A stretch of 64,000 nt of DNA from Saprospiraceae bacterium (GCA_026129545.1 JAHCHX010000001.1:1611501-1675500); one strand, 5' to 3'. Counted from the first letter of the stretch, positions 1 to 8,341 are shown. Program-made: numbers and translations. The notes: generated by a model not told the origin, from the letters alone.

Positions 1-822
1 TGGCACACCCGACCTGCCGCAACAAGCCTCACAAATGGGTTCAGATATTTCGCCTTATTATTGTTGCTCGTTGGCATATCGGCGCAGGATTCAGGTTGTC
101 GTCGCCGCAAAGTGCCAAGTGGTCCCGCCAAGCCTGCCACGGTAGTGTTGCCTGCCAATTTTTTGCAGGACAAATTGCGGAACCGAGATGTGTCTGGTAT
201 CCAGACCCTTTCGGCCCGTGCCGATATTTATGCCGAAGGAGACGGGCAAGCCGTTTCTGCCAACGCCAACATCATCTGGATTCGAGACAGCGTGTTGTGG
301 GTAAACGTGAAAAAGCTGGGCATCGAAGCCGCCCGGGCTTTGGTGACAAAAGATTCGATCTATCTCCTCAATCGCCTAGACAAGACATACACGATACAGG
401 GCTTGGAATCCTTGCAACGACAATACAGTTTGCCTGCCGGATTCGACTTGTTGCAAAGTGCCGTGCTCGCTTCGGCATGGTTTTTTCCAGATATAAGTCT
501 GCAATCCGACATAAAAGAAGGCTTCCACAGGTTGAGTGGCTCGAATGGCAGCACCGGAACGGAGTACAAAATGGAAGAAGGCTCCTATGTTCTGAGGAGC
601 GAGACATTTGTGCAGACACGCGACACACGAGTAGTGACGTTCGGCTTTGACCGCTACAAAAAACTGGCCGGAGCGGGTTTTTTCCCTTATTTTCGCAGTG
701 TTGAAGCATATAGCCCCGAGACCGGCACCCTTCGACTGCAACTACAATTGTCGGATGTGGAAGTCAATGTTCCCAAAAATTATCGCTTTCAAATTCCCGA
801 GCATTATGAGCGAATCGAATAA
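1..822 (+). CDS. DUF4292 domain protein, 5' end probably outside the window
   Basis: The frame is open from the first base and no ATG lies in it before residue 30, so the true start is probably left of the window; TTG codons at 61 and 64 are the only alternatives seen. A hydrophobic run (FALLLLLVGIS) followed by a Cys within about ten residues looks like a signal or lipoprotein leader. The body (segments such as RDVSGIQTLSARADIY and IIWIRDSVLWVNVKKLGIEAARALV) matches the DUF4292 pattern of Bacteroidota, a family of predicted envelope proteins resembling LolA/LolB lipoprotein carriers. The 3' end overlaps the next gene by 17 bp, so the two are translationally linked. Molecular function is not established. 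Confidence 0.75.
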   Translation, partial: WHTRPAATSLTNGFRYFALLLLLVGISAQDSGCRRRKVPSGPAKPATVVLPANFLQDKLRNRDVSGIQTLSARADIYAEGDGQAVSANANIIWIRDSVLWVNVKKLGIEAARALVTKDSIYLLNRLDKTYTIQGLESLQRQYSLPAGFDLLQSAVLASAWFFPDISLQSDIKEGFHRLSGSNGSTGTEYKMEEGSYVLRSETFVQTRDTRVVTFGFDRYKKLAGAGFFPYFRSVEAYSPETGTLRLQLQLSDVEVNVPKNYRFQIPEHYERIE

Positions 823-2095
823 AACTCACACCTTGTCACCGCTTGCACTCACCCTGCTTGTCGCCATTTTCCTTTGCCCCGCCTATGCTTTTTCTCAAAG
901 CAAAAAGGAATTGGAAGACAAACGCAAAAAGCTCATGCGCGACATAGAGGTGACAAACAATCTGCTGAAAAAGACCACCAAAACCAAAGAGGCAACTTAC
1001 GACCGATACATCGCGCTGCAAAAGCAGATAGAGCGCCGGGAAAAACTCATCACCAACATCGAGGCCGAAATCGTGTTCGCCGAGCGCGGCATCACGCGCA
1101 ACGCAGCCGTGCTGGAGTCGCTCAACCGCGACATCGAGAAGATGCAGGCCGAGTATGGCAGAATGGTACGCAGCGCATTTCGCCAGCGGGTGCTCAGCAA
1201 CCCGCTCCTGTATATTCTTTCGGCAGACAATCTCAACCAAGCATTCCGGCGCTGGCTTTTTATGCGCAAATACGACAGTTTCAGAAAAAAACAGGCAGAC
1301 GCAATCGTCGACACGCGAGAAATGCTTTCCAAAAAAGTCTCTTCGCTGGAAGACACAAGGCGTGAGAAAGAAACCCTCTTGCTTTCGTTGCGCAGCCAAA
1401 AGACCATTCTTACCACCGAGCTGAGCGACAAAGACAACCTGTTAAAATCCCTCTCCCAAGACGAGTCACGGTTGAAAACCGATTTGGAAAAAAAACAAGC
1501 TGCGCATGAAGCCCTCAACAAAGCCATAGAGCGCATTATTCAAGACGAAATAAACAGAAGAACCGCAGAGTCCCGCAATCGCCCCGCCGCCACCCCCTCT
1601 CAGCCAAAGTCGAACACCGCCACCACTCCCAGCCCAAACGCGGCAGCGCCCACGGCTGCCCCCGAAGTGCAAGACAACCTCTCCCGCGCTTTTCAACAAA
1701 AACGCGGTCAGTTGCCCTGGCCAGTCGAGGGCGGTTTCGTGGCCCGCACCTTTGGACGCCAAAAACACCCCACTTTGAAAAACATCGAAATCACCAACAA
1801 TGGCATTGACATACGCACCGAGGAAAACGCTGCCGTCAGATCTGTCTATGATGGTTTTGTGGCGGGCGTGCAATACATTCCCGGCCACGACTACACCGTG
1901 ATTATACAGCATGGCAATTATTACACGGTCTATTCCAATTTGGTCGAGACGAGCGTCGCCAAGGGCGACGAGGTGCGCGGTCGGCAAATCATCGGGCGCG
2001 TCAGCACCAACGTAGTCACGGGTGCTTCGGAGCTCCATTTTGAAGTGTGGAACCAAAAAGAGCGTATGAACCCCGAAGGCTGGATTCGCAAATGA
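806..2095 (+). CDS. EnvC-like murein hydrolase activator with degenerate LytM (M23) domain
   Basis: The start at 806 (MSESNKTH) is chosen over an in-frame ATG at 647 because it gives a signal peptide (ALTLLVAIFLCPAYAFSQ) and the short overlap typical of coupled genes. Product 429 aa: signal peptide, long charged coiled coil (about residues 30-245), Ala/Pro/Thr-rich linker (about 255-290), then a LytM/M23 domain (about 300-429). The metal and catalytic positions are mostly lost: the H-x3-D motif reads N331-N-G-I-D335, the Tyr-Gly-His-Leu position reads YSNL, and the H-x-H motif reads E409-L-H411. Such coiled-coil plus dead LytM proteins activate amidases at the division site (EnvC/NlpD type), which is the likely role here. 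Which amidase it activates cannot be seen in this window. Confidence 0.88.
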   Translation: MSESNKTHTLSPLALTLLVAIFLCPAYAFSQSKKELEDKRKKLMRDIEVTNNLLKKTTKTKEATYDRYIALQKQIERREKLITNIEAEIVFAERGITRNAAVLESLNRDIEKMQAEYGRMVRSAFRQRVLSNPLLYILSADNLNQAFRRWLFMRKYDSFRKKQADAIVDTREMLSKKVSSLEDTRREKETLLLSLRSQKTILTTELSDKDNLLKSLSQDESRLKTDLEKKQAAHEALNKAIERIIQDEINRRTAESRNRPAATPSQPKSNTATTPSPNAAAPTAAPEVQDNLSRAFQQKRGQLPWPVEGGFVARTFGRQKHPTLKNIEITNNGIDIRTEENAAVRSVYDGFVAGVQYIPGHDYTVIIQHGNYYTVYSNLVETSVAKGDEVRGRQIIGRVSTNVVTGASELHFEVWNQKERMNPEGWIRK

Positions 2096-2173
2096 ACCGA
2101 CCAACACTTTTTAACCCGAACGCGGTATTCAAAACACATGGGAGCGCCAACAAATTTTCATTTTAACTAAATG

Positions 2174-2188
2174 TGGCACGATTCTGGC
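2174..2188 (+). promoter_or_regulatory. Possible sigma-54 (-24/-12) promoter
   Basis: TGGCACGATTCTGGC matches the RpoN consensus TGGCACG-N4-TTGC with one mismatch and has the GG and GC dinucleotides exactly 12 bp apart. It lies 79 bp after the EnvC-like gene and 66 bp before a terminator-like hairpin. Transcription would begin near base 2200. An 8-mer-level match alone is weak; the spacing is what makes it credible. Confidence 0.35.
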
Positions 2189-2253
2189 GCGGATTTCAAC
2201 GTCCTTTATAATCTCATGGAGTTTTCTTTGTAATCGTTTATCATCAGCTGCAT

Positions 2254-2291
2254 AAAAAGGCTCTCTGCAAAAAGCGGGGGGCCTTTTTCTC
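2254..2291 (+). terminator. Rho-independent terminator
   Basis: AAAAAGGC (2254-2261) pairs with GCCTTTTT (2281-2288), and the T-run continues beyond the stem. It may end the DUF4292-envC transcript or a short transcript from the sigma-54-like site at 2174. Confidence 0.6.
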
Positions 2292-2467
2292 TTTTATACC
2301 GAACATGCCAAATTTTGGGCATGGATAAAAGCACAATCTGCTCATAATTGAGGAGAGCAATCATGAACATCCGGCCAGCTCCGGCGAATCATGGTATAAA
2401 ACATACCCTTCGCCCAAACGTTCGGAATCCCCATTCTCCCTACCTTGCGCCCTTCAATCGTTTCATC

Positions 2468-3436
2468 GTGAAGGCACTTATCCTCAACGCATTGCACCAA
2501 CCTCTCGTTTTCGGCGACATGCCAGAACCTGCACCCGTCAAGGGCGAAACCATCGTTCGCCTGCGTACAGCCGCGCTCAACCACCGCGACGTGTACATCA
2601 CGAAGGGACTGTATGCCAATATCAAGTTTCCATGCGTGCTCGGCTCTGACGGGGCTGGAGAGTCGGAGGGCAAAAGGGTGGTCATCTACCCAGCATTGGA
2701 TTGGGGCGACGACCCTCGTTTTCAGGGAAAGCAATTTCGGGTGCTGGGGATGCCGGAAGATGGCACTTTCGCCGAAATGATTCGGGTGCCAAGCAGCCAC
2801 ATTTTCCCGGCACCAGCTCACTTGACCTGGGAGCAATCTGCCGCCCTTCCGCTTGCAGGCCTCACGGCTTGGCGAACGCTTTTTTCCCGATGTCAATTAA
2901 AAAAAGGCGAAAAGGTGCTCATTTCGGGTGTCGGAGGTGGAGTCGCGCTGATGGCCCTTCAAATTGCGCTCGCTGCCCAAGCAGAGGTGTTTGTCACTTC
3001 GGGGGCAGATTCAAAGATAGAACGCGCGTCAAAAATGGGTGCCAAAGGAGGGGCAAACTACCGCGAGGCAGGATGGGATAAAAAACTCAAACAAGATGCA
3101 GGCGGCTTCGATGTCATCGTGGATGCCGCGGCAGGCGACGGGTTCAGCGCTTTCCCTGCCTTGTGCAATCCGGGCGGACGCATAGGCATCTATGGTGGCT
3201 CGTTGGGGAAAATAAACGGTTTGAGCATGCAACCTGTTTTTTGGAAGCAAATCAGCATACTCGGCTCCACCATGGGTACCTTGGATGAGTTCGGCAACAT
3301 GCTCAAATTTGTGGAAAAACATGGCATCGTGCCGATTGTGGACTCGGTGTTCCCCCTCTCTATGGGAAATGATGCATTCGAAAAAATGGACAAAGGCCAG
3401 CAATTCGGGAAAATTGTCCTGAGCATCCGACCTTGA
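2468..3436 (+). CDS. Zinc-independent quinone oxidoreductase / MDR-family alcohol dehydrogenase-like
   Basis: NAD(P)H-dependent oxidoreductase of the medium-chain dehydrogenase family. The N-terminal GroES-like domain has NHRD where zinc alcohol dehydrogenases have the catalytic Cys, and the four-Cys structural zinc loop is missing, so this is the zinc-free type. The Rossmann motif is GVGGGVALMALQIA. I start at the GTG at 2468 (MKALILNALHQP) because family members begin this way, giving 322 aa. An ATG at 2363 with an upstream GGAG and a longer in-frame start at 2348 are alternatives, adding about 35-40 residues of atypical sequence. Its stop codon abuts the stop of the convergent K+ channel gene with no spacer. 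Substrate unknown. Confidence 0.85.
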   Translation: MKALILNALHQPLVFGDMPEPAPVKGETIVRLRTAALNHRDVYITKGLYANIKFPCVLGSDGAGESEGKRVVIYPALDWGDDPRFQGKQFRVLGMPEDGTFAEMIRVPSSHIFPAPAHLTWEQSAALPLAGLTAWRTLFSRCQLKKGEKVLISGVGGGVALMALQIALAAQAEVFVTSGADSKIERASKMGAKGGANYREAGWDKKLKQDAGGFDVIVDAAAGDGFSAFPALCNPGGRIGIYGGSLGKINGLSMQPVFWKQISILGSTMGTLDEFGNMLKFVEKHGIVPIVDSVFPLSMGNDAFEKMDKGQQFGKIVLSIRP

Positions 3437-4255
3437 CTACTCGAACAGCTTCCAGCCGCAATACTTGCAATGAGACGCGTCGTCATCGTGCCCTTCTTGA
3501 GAACAATGGCGGCATACTTGCGTGTTGTTTTGCTTCTGATTGGCCACCAATTCAGCCGACACGATACCCGTCGGCACGGCTATGATGGCATAGCCAATCA
3601 CCATGACCAAAGTCGCCAAAAACTTCCCGAACGGGGTCTCAGGAGTGACATCGCCGAATCCTACCGTGGTCAGCGTCACCACAGCCCAATAGATACTCTG
3701 CGGTATGCTCGAAAAACCATCATTCGATGGCCCCTCCACGAAATACATCACCGCGCCAATGATGATGACCAGTTGCGCCACGAAAAACACAAACACCACT
3801 AATTTATGCCGACTGGCTTTAAGCGCCCTTGAGATGATATGCCCTGCCCAGAGGAAGCGCCCCATCCGAAGTATCCTGAACACACGCAGCAAGCGCAAGA
3901 TGCGCACAACCAAAAGCGTCTGCGAACCAGCAACGAACAAACTGAGATATGTAGGTAAGATAGACACAAGGTCAATCAATCCGAAAGCGCTTTTGGCATA
4001 TCGCAAGGGAGCGTTCACGACGTAGAGCCGAAGGAGATACTCGATGGTGAAAATGACGGTGAAACACCATTCGATGGCATAAAACCAATGGAAGTACCGC
4101 TCGTGAAGGGAGGGAATCGTCTCCAGCATGACCACCGCCACACTCAAAAGAATGAGTCCCAACAATGCGAGGTCGAACCGCTTGCCCGCTTTGGTGTCGG
4201 CCTCGAATATAACTTCATGGAGCTTAGCCCTGAATCCTTCGGTTTTATCCTCCAT
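3437..4255 (-). CDS. Voltage-gated potassium channel (six-TM) with C-terminal Cys4 motif
   Basis: Inner-membrane ion channel, 272 aa. A set of six membrane segments is visible, with an S4 voltage sensor of repeated arginines (about R118-R130, RILRLLRVFRILR), a pore loop and the selectivity filter TTVGFGD (196-202). This is the bacterial Kv (KvAP/Kch-like) architecture. After S6 the tail carries C248-x2-C251 and C263-x2-C266, which looks like a small zinc ribbon and is not a standard part of the channel. A copy of the window's 105-bp dispersed repeat begins 14 bp upstream of the start codon. K+ selectivity is inferred from the filter. Confidence 0.9.
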   Translation of the reverse strand: MEDKTEGFRAKLHEVIFEADTKAGKRFDLALLGLILLSVAVVMLETIPSLHERYFHWFYAIEWCFTVIFTIEYLLRLYVVNAPLRYAKSAFGLIDLVSILPTYLSLFVAGSQTLLVVRILRLLRVFRILRMGRFLWAGHIISRALKASRHKLVVFVFFVAQLVIIIGAVMYFVEGPSNDGFSSIPQSIYWAVVTLTTVGFGDVTPETPFGKFLATLVMVIGYAIIAVPTGIVSAELVANQKQNNTQVCRHCSQEGHDDDASHCKYCGWKLFE

Positions 4256-4268
4256 TTGATTGCGATTT

Positions 4269-4372
4269 TATACCTTGATTCGCTGGAATTTGTCAGATGG
4301 CCATGATTAATGCCTCAGATTTTGAGTGGATTGCGATTGCAGTCATGCCCAAAACTTGGCGGTAGGAGGCAC
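4269..4372. repeat. Dispersed ~105-bp palindromic element, copy 1
   Basis: Begins TATACCTTGATTCGC and ends near GGCGGTAGGAGGCAC. It shares its order of blocks (TACCTTGATTCGC, CATGATT, GATTTTGA, GGATTGCGATTGCAG, CATGCCCAAAAC) with copies at 23338, 35647 and 39194. It fills almost the whole gap between the VOC gene stop (4374) and the K+ channel start (4255), both on the minus strand. Confidence 0.8.
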
Positions 4373-4373
4373 A

Positions 4374-4751
4374 TCATGTCTTCGAGGGCTGCTCCCACAA
4401 CTCGATTTTGTTCCCTTCTGGGTCGAGCAACCAAGCGAATTTGCCAAACTCTTCTTCCAATGGCTCCCCGATGAGCTCTACCCCCTCGTTGCGCAGCTCG
4501 GCCACCAATGCGTCCAAGTCAGCCACCCTCAGATTGAGCATGAAAGGGGACTCGGACGGGTCGAAATAGTCCGTGCTCTGTTTGAAAAAGCTCAGCACGG
4601 AATATGCCTCCGGGTGAACCTCATCTTTAAGGTTGAACTGTGCGCCCCAGCTTTCGAGGCAAACGCCCAGATGCTTGGCATACCAGGCACGGGTACTCTC
4701 CACATCGCGGCATTTGAAAAAAACGCCGCCAATGCCAATAACTCGTTTCAT
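4374..4751 (-). CDS. VOC (glyoxalase/bleomycin-resistance) family protein
   Basis: Small single-domain protein of 125 aa with the beta-alpha-beta-beta-beta layout of the vicinal-oxygen-chelate fold: opening IGGVFFKCRDVESTRAWYAKHLG, and near the C-terminus a metal-binding-type Glu in LLDPEGNKIELWE. Such proteins bind a divalent metal and act as dioxygenases, isomerases or resistance proteins; the actual substrate cannot be told. Followed closely by a dispersed repeat and the K+ channel gene. A promoter-like box lies about 40 bp upstream (4788-4795). Confidence 0.85.
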   Translation of the reverse strand: MKRVIGIGGVFFKCRDVESTRAWYAKHLGVCLESWGAQFNLKDEVHPEAYSVLSFFKQSTDYFDPSESPFMLNLRVADLDALVAELRNEGVELIGEPLEEEFGKFAWLLDPEGNKIELWEQPSKT

Positions 4752-4787
4752 GTGACTGCTTTCTTAGCTCAATAATTTTTGTTCGGC

Positions 4788-4795
4788 CAAAAGTA
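4788..4795 (-). promoter_or_regulatory. Bacteroidota -7 box (TACTTTTG) for the VOC gene
   Basis: TACTTTTG on the minus strand fits the TAnnTTTG consensus of the primary sigma factor of Bacteroidota. It sits 37 bp upstream of the VOC start codon. Confidence 0.45.
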
Positions 4796-4908
4796 GTTTC
4801 TTTTTGAAAAAGAAAAACTTTTTGTGTTTAAAAACATTTGTTTTCAAGCACCGCACAGTAGCAAGTTAACAAATTCAAAAGTCGCGGCAGCCCGGAAATA
4901 TGCTTTCC

Positions 4909-4916
4909 TATCTTTG
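4909..4916 (+). promoter_or_regulatory. Bacteroidota -7 box (TATCTTTG) for the DUF1599 gene
   Basis: TATCTTTG fits TAnnTTTG and lies 20 bp before the ATG at 4936. It overlaps the longer in-frame start at 4900, which argues that 4936 is the true start. Confidence 0.5.
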
Positions 4917-4935
4917 CCCTCGCCAACCTAACCGC

Positions 4936-5484
4936 ATGACGAACACACTCGAACAATTTCAGGCAATAATAAGCCGATGCCGTGACCTCTTTTTGAAAAA
5001 AACCGCCGATTACGGCACGGCTTGGCGCATTCTGCGGCCTGCCAGCATCACCGACCAGCTCTACATCAAGGCGCTGCGCATTCGCAGCATCGAGGAAAAA
5101 GGAACACAAAAAGTGGCCGACAGCGTGGAATCCGAGTTCATCGGGTTGGTGAATTACAGCGTGTTGGCGCTCATTCAACTCGAACTGCCACCCGATGCCG
5201 CTTTGGAACTCGACGTGCAACAAGCCGCCCAACTTTATGACCAACACGTCGCGGAAAACATTCGGCTGCTTCAAGCCAAAAACCACGATTATGGGGAAGC
5301 GTGGCGATTGATGCGTGTGAGCAGCATGACCGATTTGATTTTGCAAAAACTACTCAGAATCAAACAAATAGAAGACAACGCGGGCCAGACGCTAGTGTCC
5401 GAAGGGTTGGAAGCGAACTATCGCGACATTATCAACTACGCGGTATTCGCGCTAATTCGTCTGGAAGAAAACCACCCCGCATGA
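4936..5484 (+). CDS. DUF1599 protein with two tandem copies of the domain
   Basis: 182 aa made of two homologous halves: repeat 1 about residues 18-85 (core ADYGTAWRILRPASITDQ) and repeat 2 about 103-175 (core HDYGEAWRLMRVSSMTDL), each ending in a Val-Asn-Tyr or Ile-Asn-Tyr helix (VNYSVLALIQLE, INYAVFALIRLE). The family occurs mainly in Bacteroidota and its function is unproven; the all-helical repeats with conserved D-Y-G and K-x-x-R-I suggest a nucleotide-handling fold, but this is inference. The start follows the promoter box at 4909. It is followed after 42 bp by a DoxX/BT_3928-like membrane protein, a neighbour pairing I recall from other genomes of the phylum. Confidence 0.85.
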   Translation: MTNTLEQFQAIISRCRDLFLKKTADYGTAWRILRPASITDQLYIKALRIRSIEEKGTQKVADSVESEFIGLVNYSVLALIQLELPPDAALELDVQQAAQLYDQHVAENIRLLQAKNHDYGEAWRLMRVSSMTDLILQKLLRIKQIEDNAGQTLVSEGLEANYRDIINYAVFALIRLEENHPA

Positions 5485-5526
5485 ATGAACAAACCATCAC
5501 GCAAACAAAAGATTCGACGATAAAGC

Positions 5527-7044
5527 ATGACTTCCTTACCTACCCTTTTGATTTCTTTCGCCGTCATCGGCGCAGGCTTGACCGCATGGACGGTTCGGAT
5601 AAAAGAACACAAATCAATTTTTATCACTTTTCTACAGCATTTTTGCGGCGTTTGGTTCATCTTTTCGGGGTTGGTGAAAGCCGTTGACCCCATCGGGACG
5701 GCCTACAAAATGGAAGATTATTTCGCTGCTTTCGAGCCAACCTTCGCGGGGCTGAACAATGTTTTTGCAGGGCTTGCGCCCCTGTTCCCGTGGTTGAGCA
5801 AATACAGCGAGGGCTTTTCGATATTTATGATTGTGCTCGAAATCGCGCTCGGCGTGATGCTCATCGTGGGTTTCAAGCGGCGCCTGACCGCTTGGCTTTT
5901 TTTTCTCGTTGTTTTCTTCTTCACCGTGTTGACGGGATTTACCTATCTGACAGGGTTCGTCCCCTCGGAAGCCAACTTTTTTGATTTCGCAAAATGGGGG
6001 CCGTACATAAAAACCCAAATGCGCGTGACGGACTGTGGCTGTTTCGGCGATTTCATCAAGTTGGACCCAAAAATTTCCTTTTTCAAAGATGTGGGCCTGA
6101 TGGTTCCCGCGCTGTTGTTCCTCTTCCGCTGGCGCAATATGCACGAACTGTGGAACGGCACTGTCCAGAATCTGTCAGTAGGCATAGCGACAGCCGCTTC
6201 GCTGTTTTTCTGTTTTCAAAATACCTATTGGAATCTCCCAATAGTTGATTTTCGCCCCTTCAAAATCGGCTCCAACGTCCGCGAGCGCCTGGAGTTGGAA
6301 TCCAACGCGAAAATTGACATTCTCGGATGGGTTTTGGAAAATGACAGCCTGGGCAAAGTAGTGAAATTCATGGAGCCAGAACCCGGCAAAATAACCTATT
6401 ACAAAGAGTACCCCAAAACCGATGGCTGGAAGGTGAAAGACCAAATCCAGACCGATTGGTATGTGGAAATTGACGGTCAAAAAATGCCGATAACCAAGAC
6501 CAAAGTGAGCGACTTTGCCGTGGAAAGCACCGAAAACGGAGAGGTAACGGAGGAAATACTTGCAGAGGAAGGCTACAGCCTTATGATTGTCGCTTACAAA
6601 CTCAAAGGACAAAAGCAAACGGAAACCCTCGTGCAACCCGACACTGTATGGGCGACCGATACTGTCCGCCTGAGCAAGGATTCTTTCCATTTGCAGCAAA
6701 GGATAGTTTCCGTGGAGCAAAGAAAAATTGAGCGCGAAGCCTTTATTCCCACACCTGCTTATGCCGAGCGCTTTCAAAAGGAAGTGAACCCGCTAGCCGA
6801 ATCGGCAGCCAAAGCTGGTTGGAAAGTATATGCCATCACCACTTATGGCGACGCGGAAGCGGCAGAAGATTTTGCCGCGCGAGTGCAGGCGAGGTATCCG
6901 TTCTACAAAGCCGACGATAAATTGCTCAAAACCATCATCCGCGCCAATCCAGGCATCGTTGTGTGGAAAGACGGCAAGGTGCTCGATATGTACCACCACC
7001 GGCACATTCCGACTTTTGAGAAGATAAGCCAAAGGTGGAAATGA
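5527..7044 (+). CDS. DoxX-like / BT_3928 family membrane protein, extended
   Basis: 505 aa. The N-terminal half carries about five hydrophobic segments with the DoxX-type motif GVWFIFSGLVKAVDPIGTAYKMEDYF (residues about 40-65) and a pair of close cysteines in VTDCGCFGDFIKLD, typical of the BT_3928 family. The C-terminal ~260 residues are soluble, contain no CxxC, and end in a thioredoxin-like tail (VYAITTYGDAEAAEDFAARV, PGIVVWKDGKVLDMYHHRHIP). The product is probably inner-membrane with an extracytoplasmic domain; DoxX proteins are linked to thiosulfate or redox chemistry, but the role here is not known. Likely co-transcribed with the DUF1599 gene 42 bp upstream. Confidence 0.8.
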   Translation: MTSLPTLLISFAVIGAGLTAWTVRIKEHKSIFITFLQHFCGVWFIFSGLVKAVDPIGTAYKMEDYFAAFEPTFAGLNNVFAGLAPLFPWLSKYSEGFSIFMIVLEIALGVMLIVGFKRRLTAWLFFLVVFFFTVLTGFTYLTGFVPSEANFFDFAKWGPYIKTQMRVTDCGCFGDFIKLDPKISFFKDVGLMVPALLFLFRWRNMHELWNGTVQNLSVGIATAASLFFCFQNTYWNLPIVDFRPFKIGSNVRERLELESNAKIDILGWVLENDSLGKVVKFMEPEPGKITYYKEYPKTDGWKVKDQIQTDWYVEIDGQKMPITKTKVSDFAVESTENGEVTEEILAEEGYSLMIVAYKLKGQKQTETLVQPDTVWATDTVRLSKDSFHLQQRIVSVEQRKIEREAFIPTPAYAERFQKEVNPLAESAAKAGWKVYAITTYGDAEAAEDFAARVQARYPFYKADDKLLKTIIRANPGIVVWKDGKVLDMYHHRHIPTFEKISQRWK

Positions 7045-7078
7045 GAATGGGCAAGACTTGAGAGATGTTTGGGAGCGT

Positions 7079-7594
7079 TCAGTACAACGATTTCTCCAAC
7101 ACCTCGAACTCAAGCGGCTGCGTCGGAACGCCAAATCGGGGGTCTGCCGGGTAGGGAAGTCGCTCACCCGTTTTCAGATAGCCATGCCTTTCGTACCAAG
7201 CCACCAACTCCTCCCTCACGGAGAAAACCGTCATGTAGATGGAGTGGCACCCCTGCTCCTTGGCATGTCCTTCTGCGGCTGCCAAAAGTTTTTTCCCGAT
7301 GCCTCCGCCCTGCAAGTCTGGTCTCACGGTCAGCATACCGAGGTACATACCGCGTTCCTTTTTTTGCAGAGAAACACAGCCTTGCAGTTCGTTGCGCTCA
7401 TCGCAGTATTTGAGTATGACCGCCCCGGGCGTGTCGAAAAGTGTGCGTAGCGTTGATTCGTCGGTACGGCGCGTTCCATCCAACAAATCAGCCTCATGCG
7501 TCCAGCCGCGGCGGGCCGAATCGCCGCGAAAAGCGCCGTTTACCAACGCAAGCAATGCGGAGATGTCGGCGTGTTGGGCCTTCAAAACGGACAT
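7079..7594 (-). CDS. GNAT family N-acetyltransferase
   Basis: 171 aa from the ATG at 7594 (MSVLKAQHADI), which is preferred over the longer frame from 7651. The acetyl-CoA motif A is clear: LGMLTVRPDLQGGGIGKKLLAAAE (about residues 85-110, with the Q/R-x-x-G-x-G/A pattern), followed by YERHGYLKTGERLPYP. It transfers an acetyl group from acetyl-CoA to an unknown amine acceptor in the cytoplasm. The C-terminus is close to residues typical of small YjdJ/ElaA-like enzymes, but the substrate cannot be assigned. Confidence 0.85.
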   Translation of the reverse strand: MSVLKAQHADISALLALVNGAFRGDSARRGWTHEADLLDGTRRTDESTLRTLFDTPGAVILKYCDERNELQGCVSLQKKERGMYLGMLTVRPDLQGGGIGKKLLAAAEGHAKEQGCHSIYMTVFSVREELVAWYERHGYLKTGERLPYPADPRFGVPTQPLEFEVLEKSLY

Positions 7595-7675
7595 TTTTAT
7601 GTAGTTTGGTGAAAAACAGGTGGAGGGTAGAAGGTGGCAGGCTGCGAACAAATCAAAGTCGCCCGATGCTTGGCC

Positions 7676-8137
7676 TCACTTCATTTTCCGTCCCGTGTAT
7701 TCGCTGTAATCGGGCAAAATTGCCTGATATTCATTAAGCATGAGCGGGGAAGTCAGCAAAAAATCAGCAGTGGCGCGGTCACAGGCAATTAGGATATTCC
7801 ACACCACGCCAATCCGCAGCAATGCCTTTATGTCAGGGTCGTGGGGTTGGGCCTCCATGGGGTCCCAGAAAAAGATGAGCACATCTATTTTTCCTTCCGC
7901 TATCAGCGCCCCAATCTGGAGGTCGCCGCCCAATGGTCCGCTATGCAAGGCACTCACAGGTCTGTCGAGCGCTTCCGTCAGCAGCCTGCCAGTGGTACCT
8001 GTGGCGTACAATTCGTGCCGAGACAGCACGGTTCGATTGTAAAACGCCCAATCAATCAGGTCCTTTTTTTTGTTGTCGTGGGCCACAAGGGCAATTCGTT
8101 TTCTCGCAGGCAAAGTGCGAGCGTGCAAATTTGCCAT
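7676..8137 (-). CDS. mgsA: Methylglyoxal synthase
   Basis: Converts dihydroxyacetone phosphate to methylglyoxal and phosphate, a bypass of lower glycolysis under phosphate limitation or carbon overflow. 153 aa from the ATG at 8137 (MANLHARTLP), the usual family length; the frame extends further upstream but without family similarity. Key residues are present: H20 and D21 in VAHDNKK, phosphate-binding TGTTG (46-50), SGPLGGD with D72, and H99-D-P-D102 near the active site. Stands alone between the GNAT gene and the STAS gene, all on the minus strand. Confidence 0.95.
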   Translation of the reverse strand: MANLHARTLPARKRIALVAHDNKKKDLIDWAFYNRTVLSRHELYATGTTGRLLTEALDRPVSALHSGPLGGDLQIGALIAEGKIDVLIFFWDPMEAQPHDPDIKALLRIGVVWNILIACDRATADFLLTSPLMLNEYQAILPDYSEYTGRKMK

Positions 8138-8310
8138 AAACGCTATGTTGTTGATTTGATAAATAGATATAAGTACTAAGACAAAATTATTCAAGCATTT
8201 CACACGACGACACAACGGCACGAAGAATTGATTATCAGAAAAATAAAATCGTAGTGTCGCAGTGTCGTTGTGTGAAATAAATCTGTCCGGGTACTTACAC
8301 GGAAAAAGCA

Positions 8311-8341
8311 GGAGCCGTTTGCCCCAAAAGCAAACGGCTCC
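8311..8341 (-). terminator. Terminator after the STAS gene
   Basis: A perfect 12-bp stem, GGAGCCGTTTGC with GCAAACGGCTCC, and a 7-nt loop. Read on the minus strand it is followed by CTTTTTCC, so it should end transcription of the STAS gene 43 bp upstream. Confidence 0.75.
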
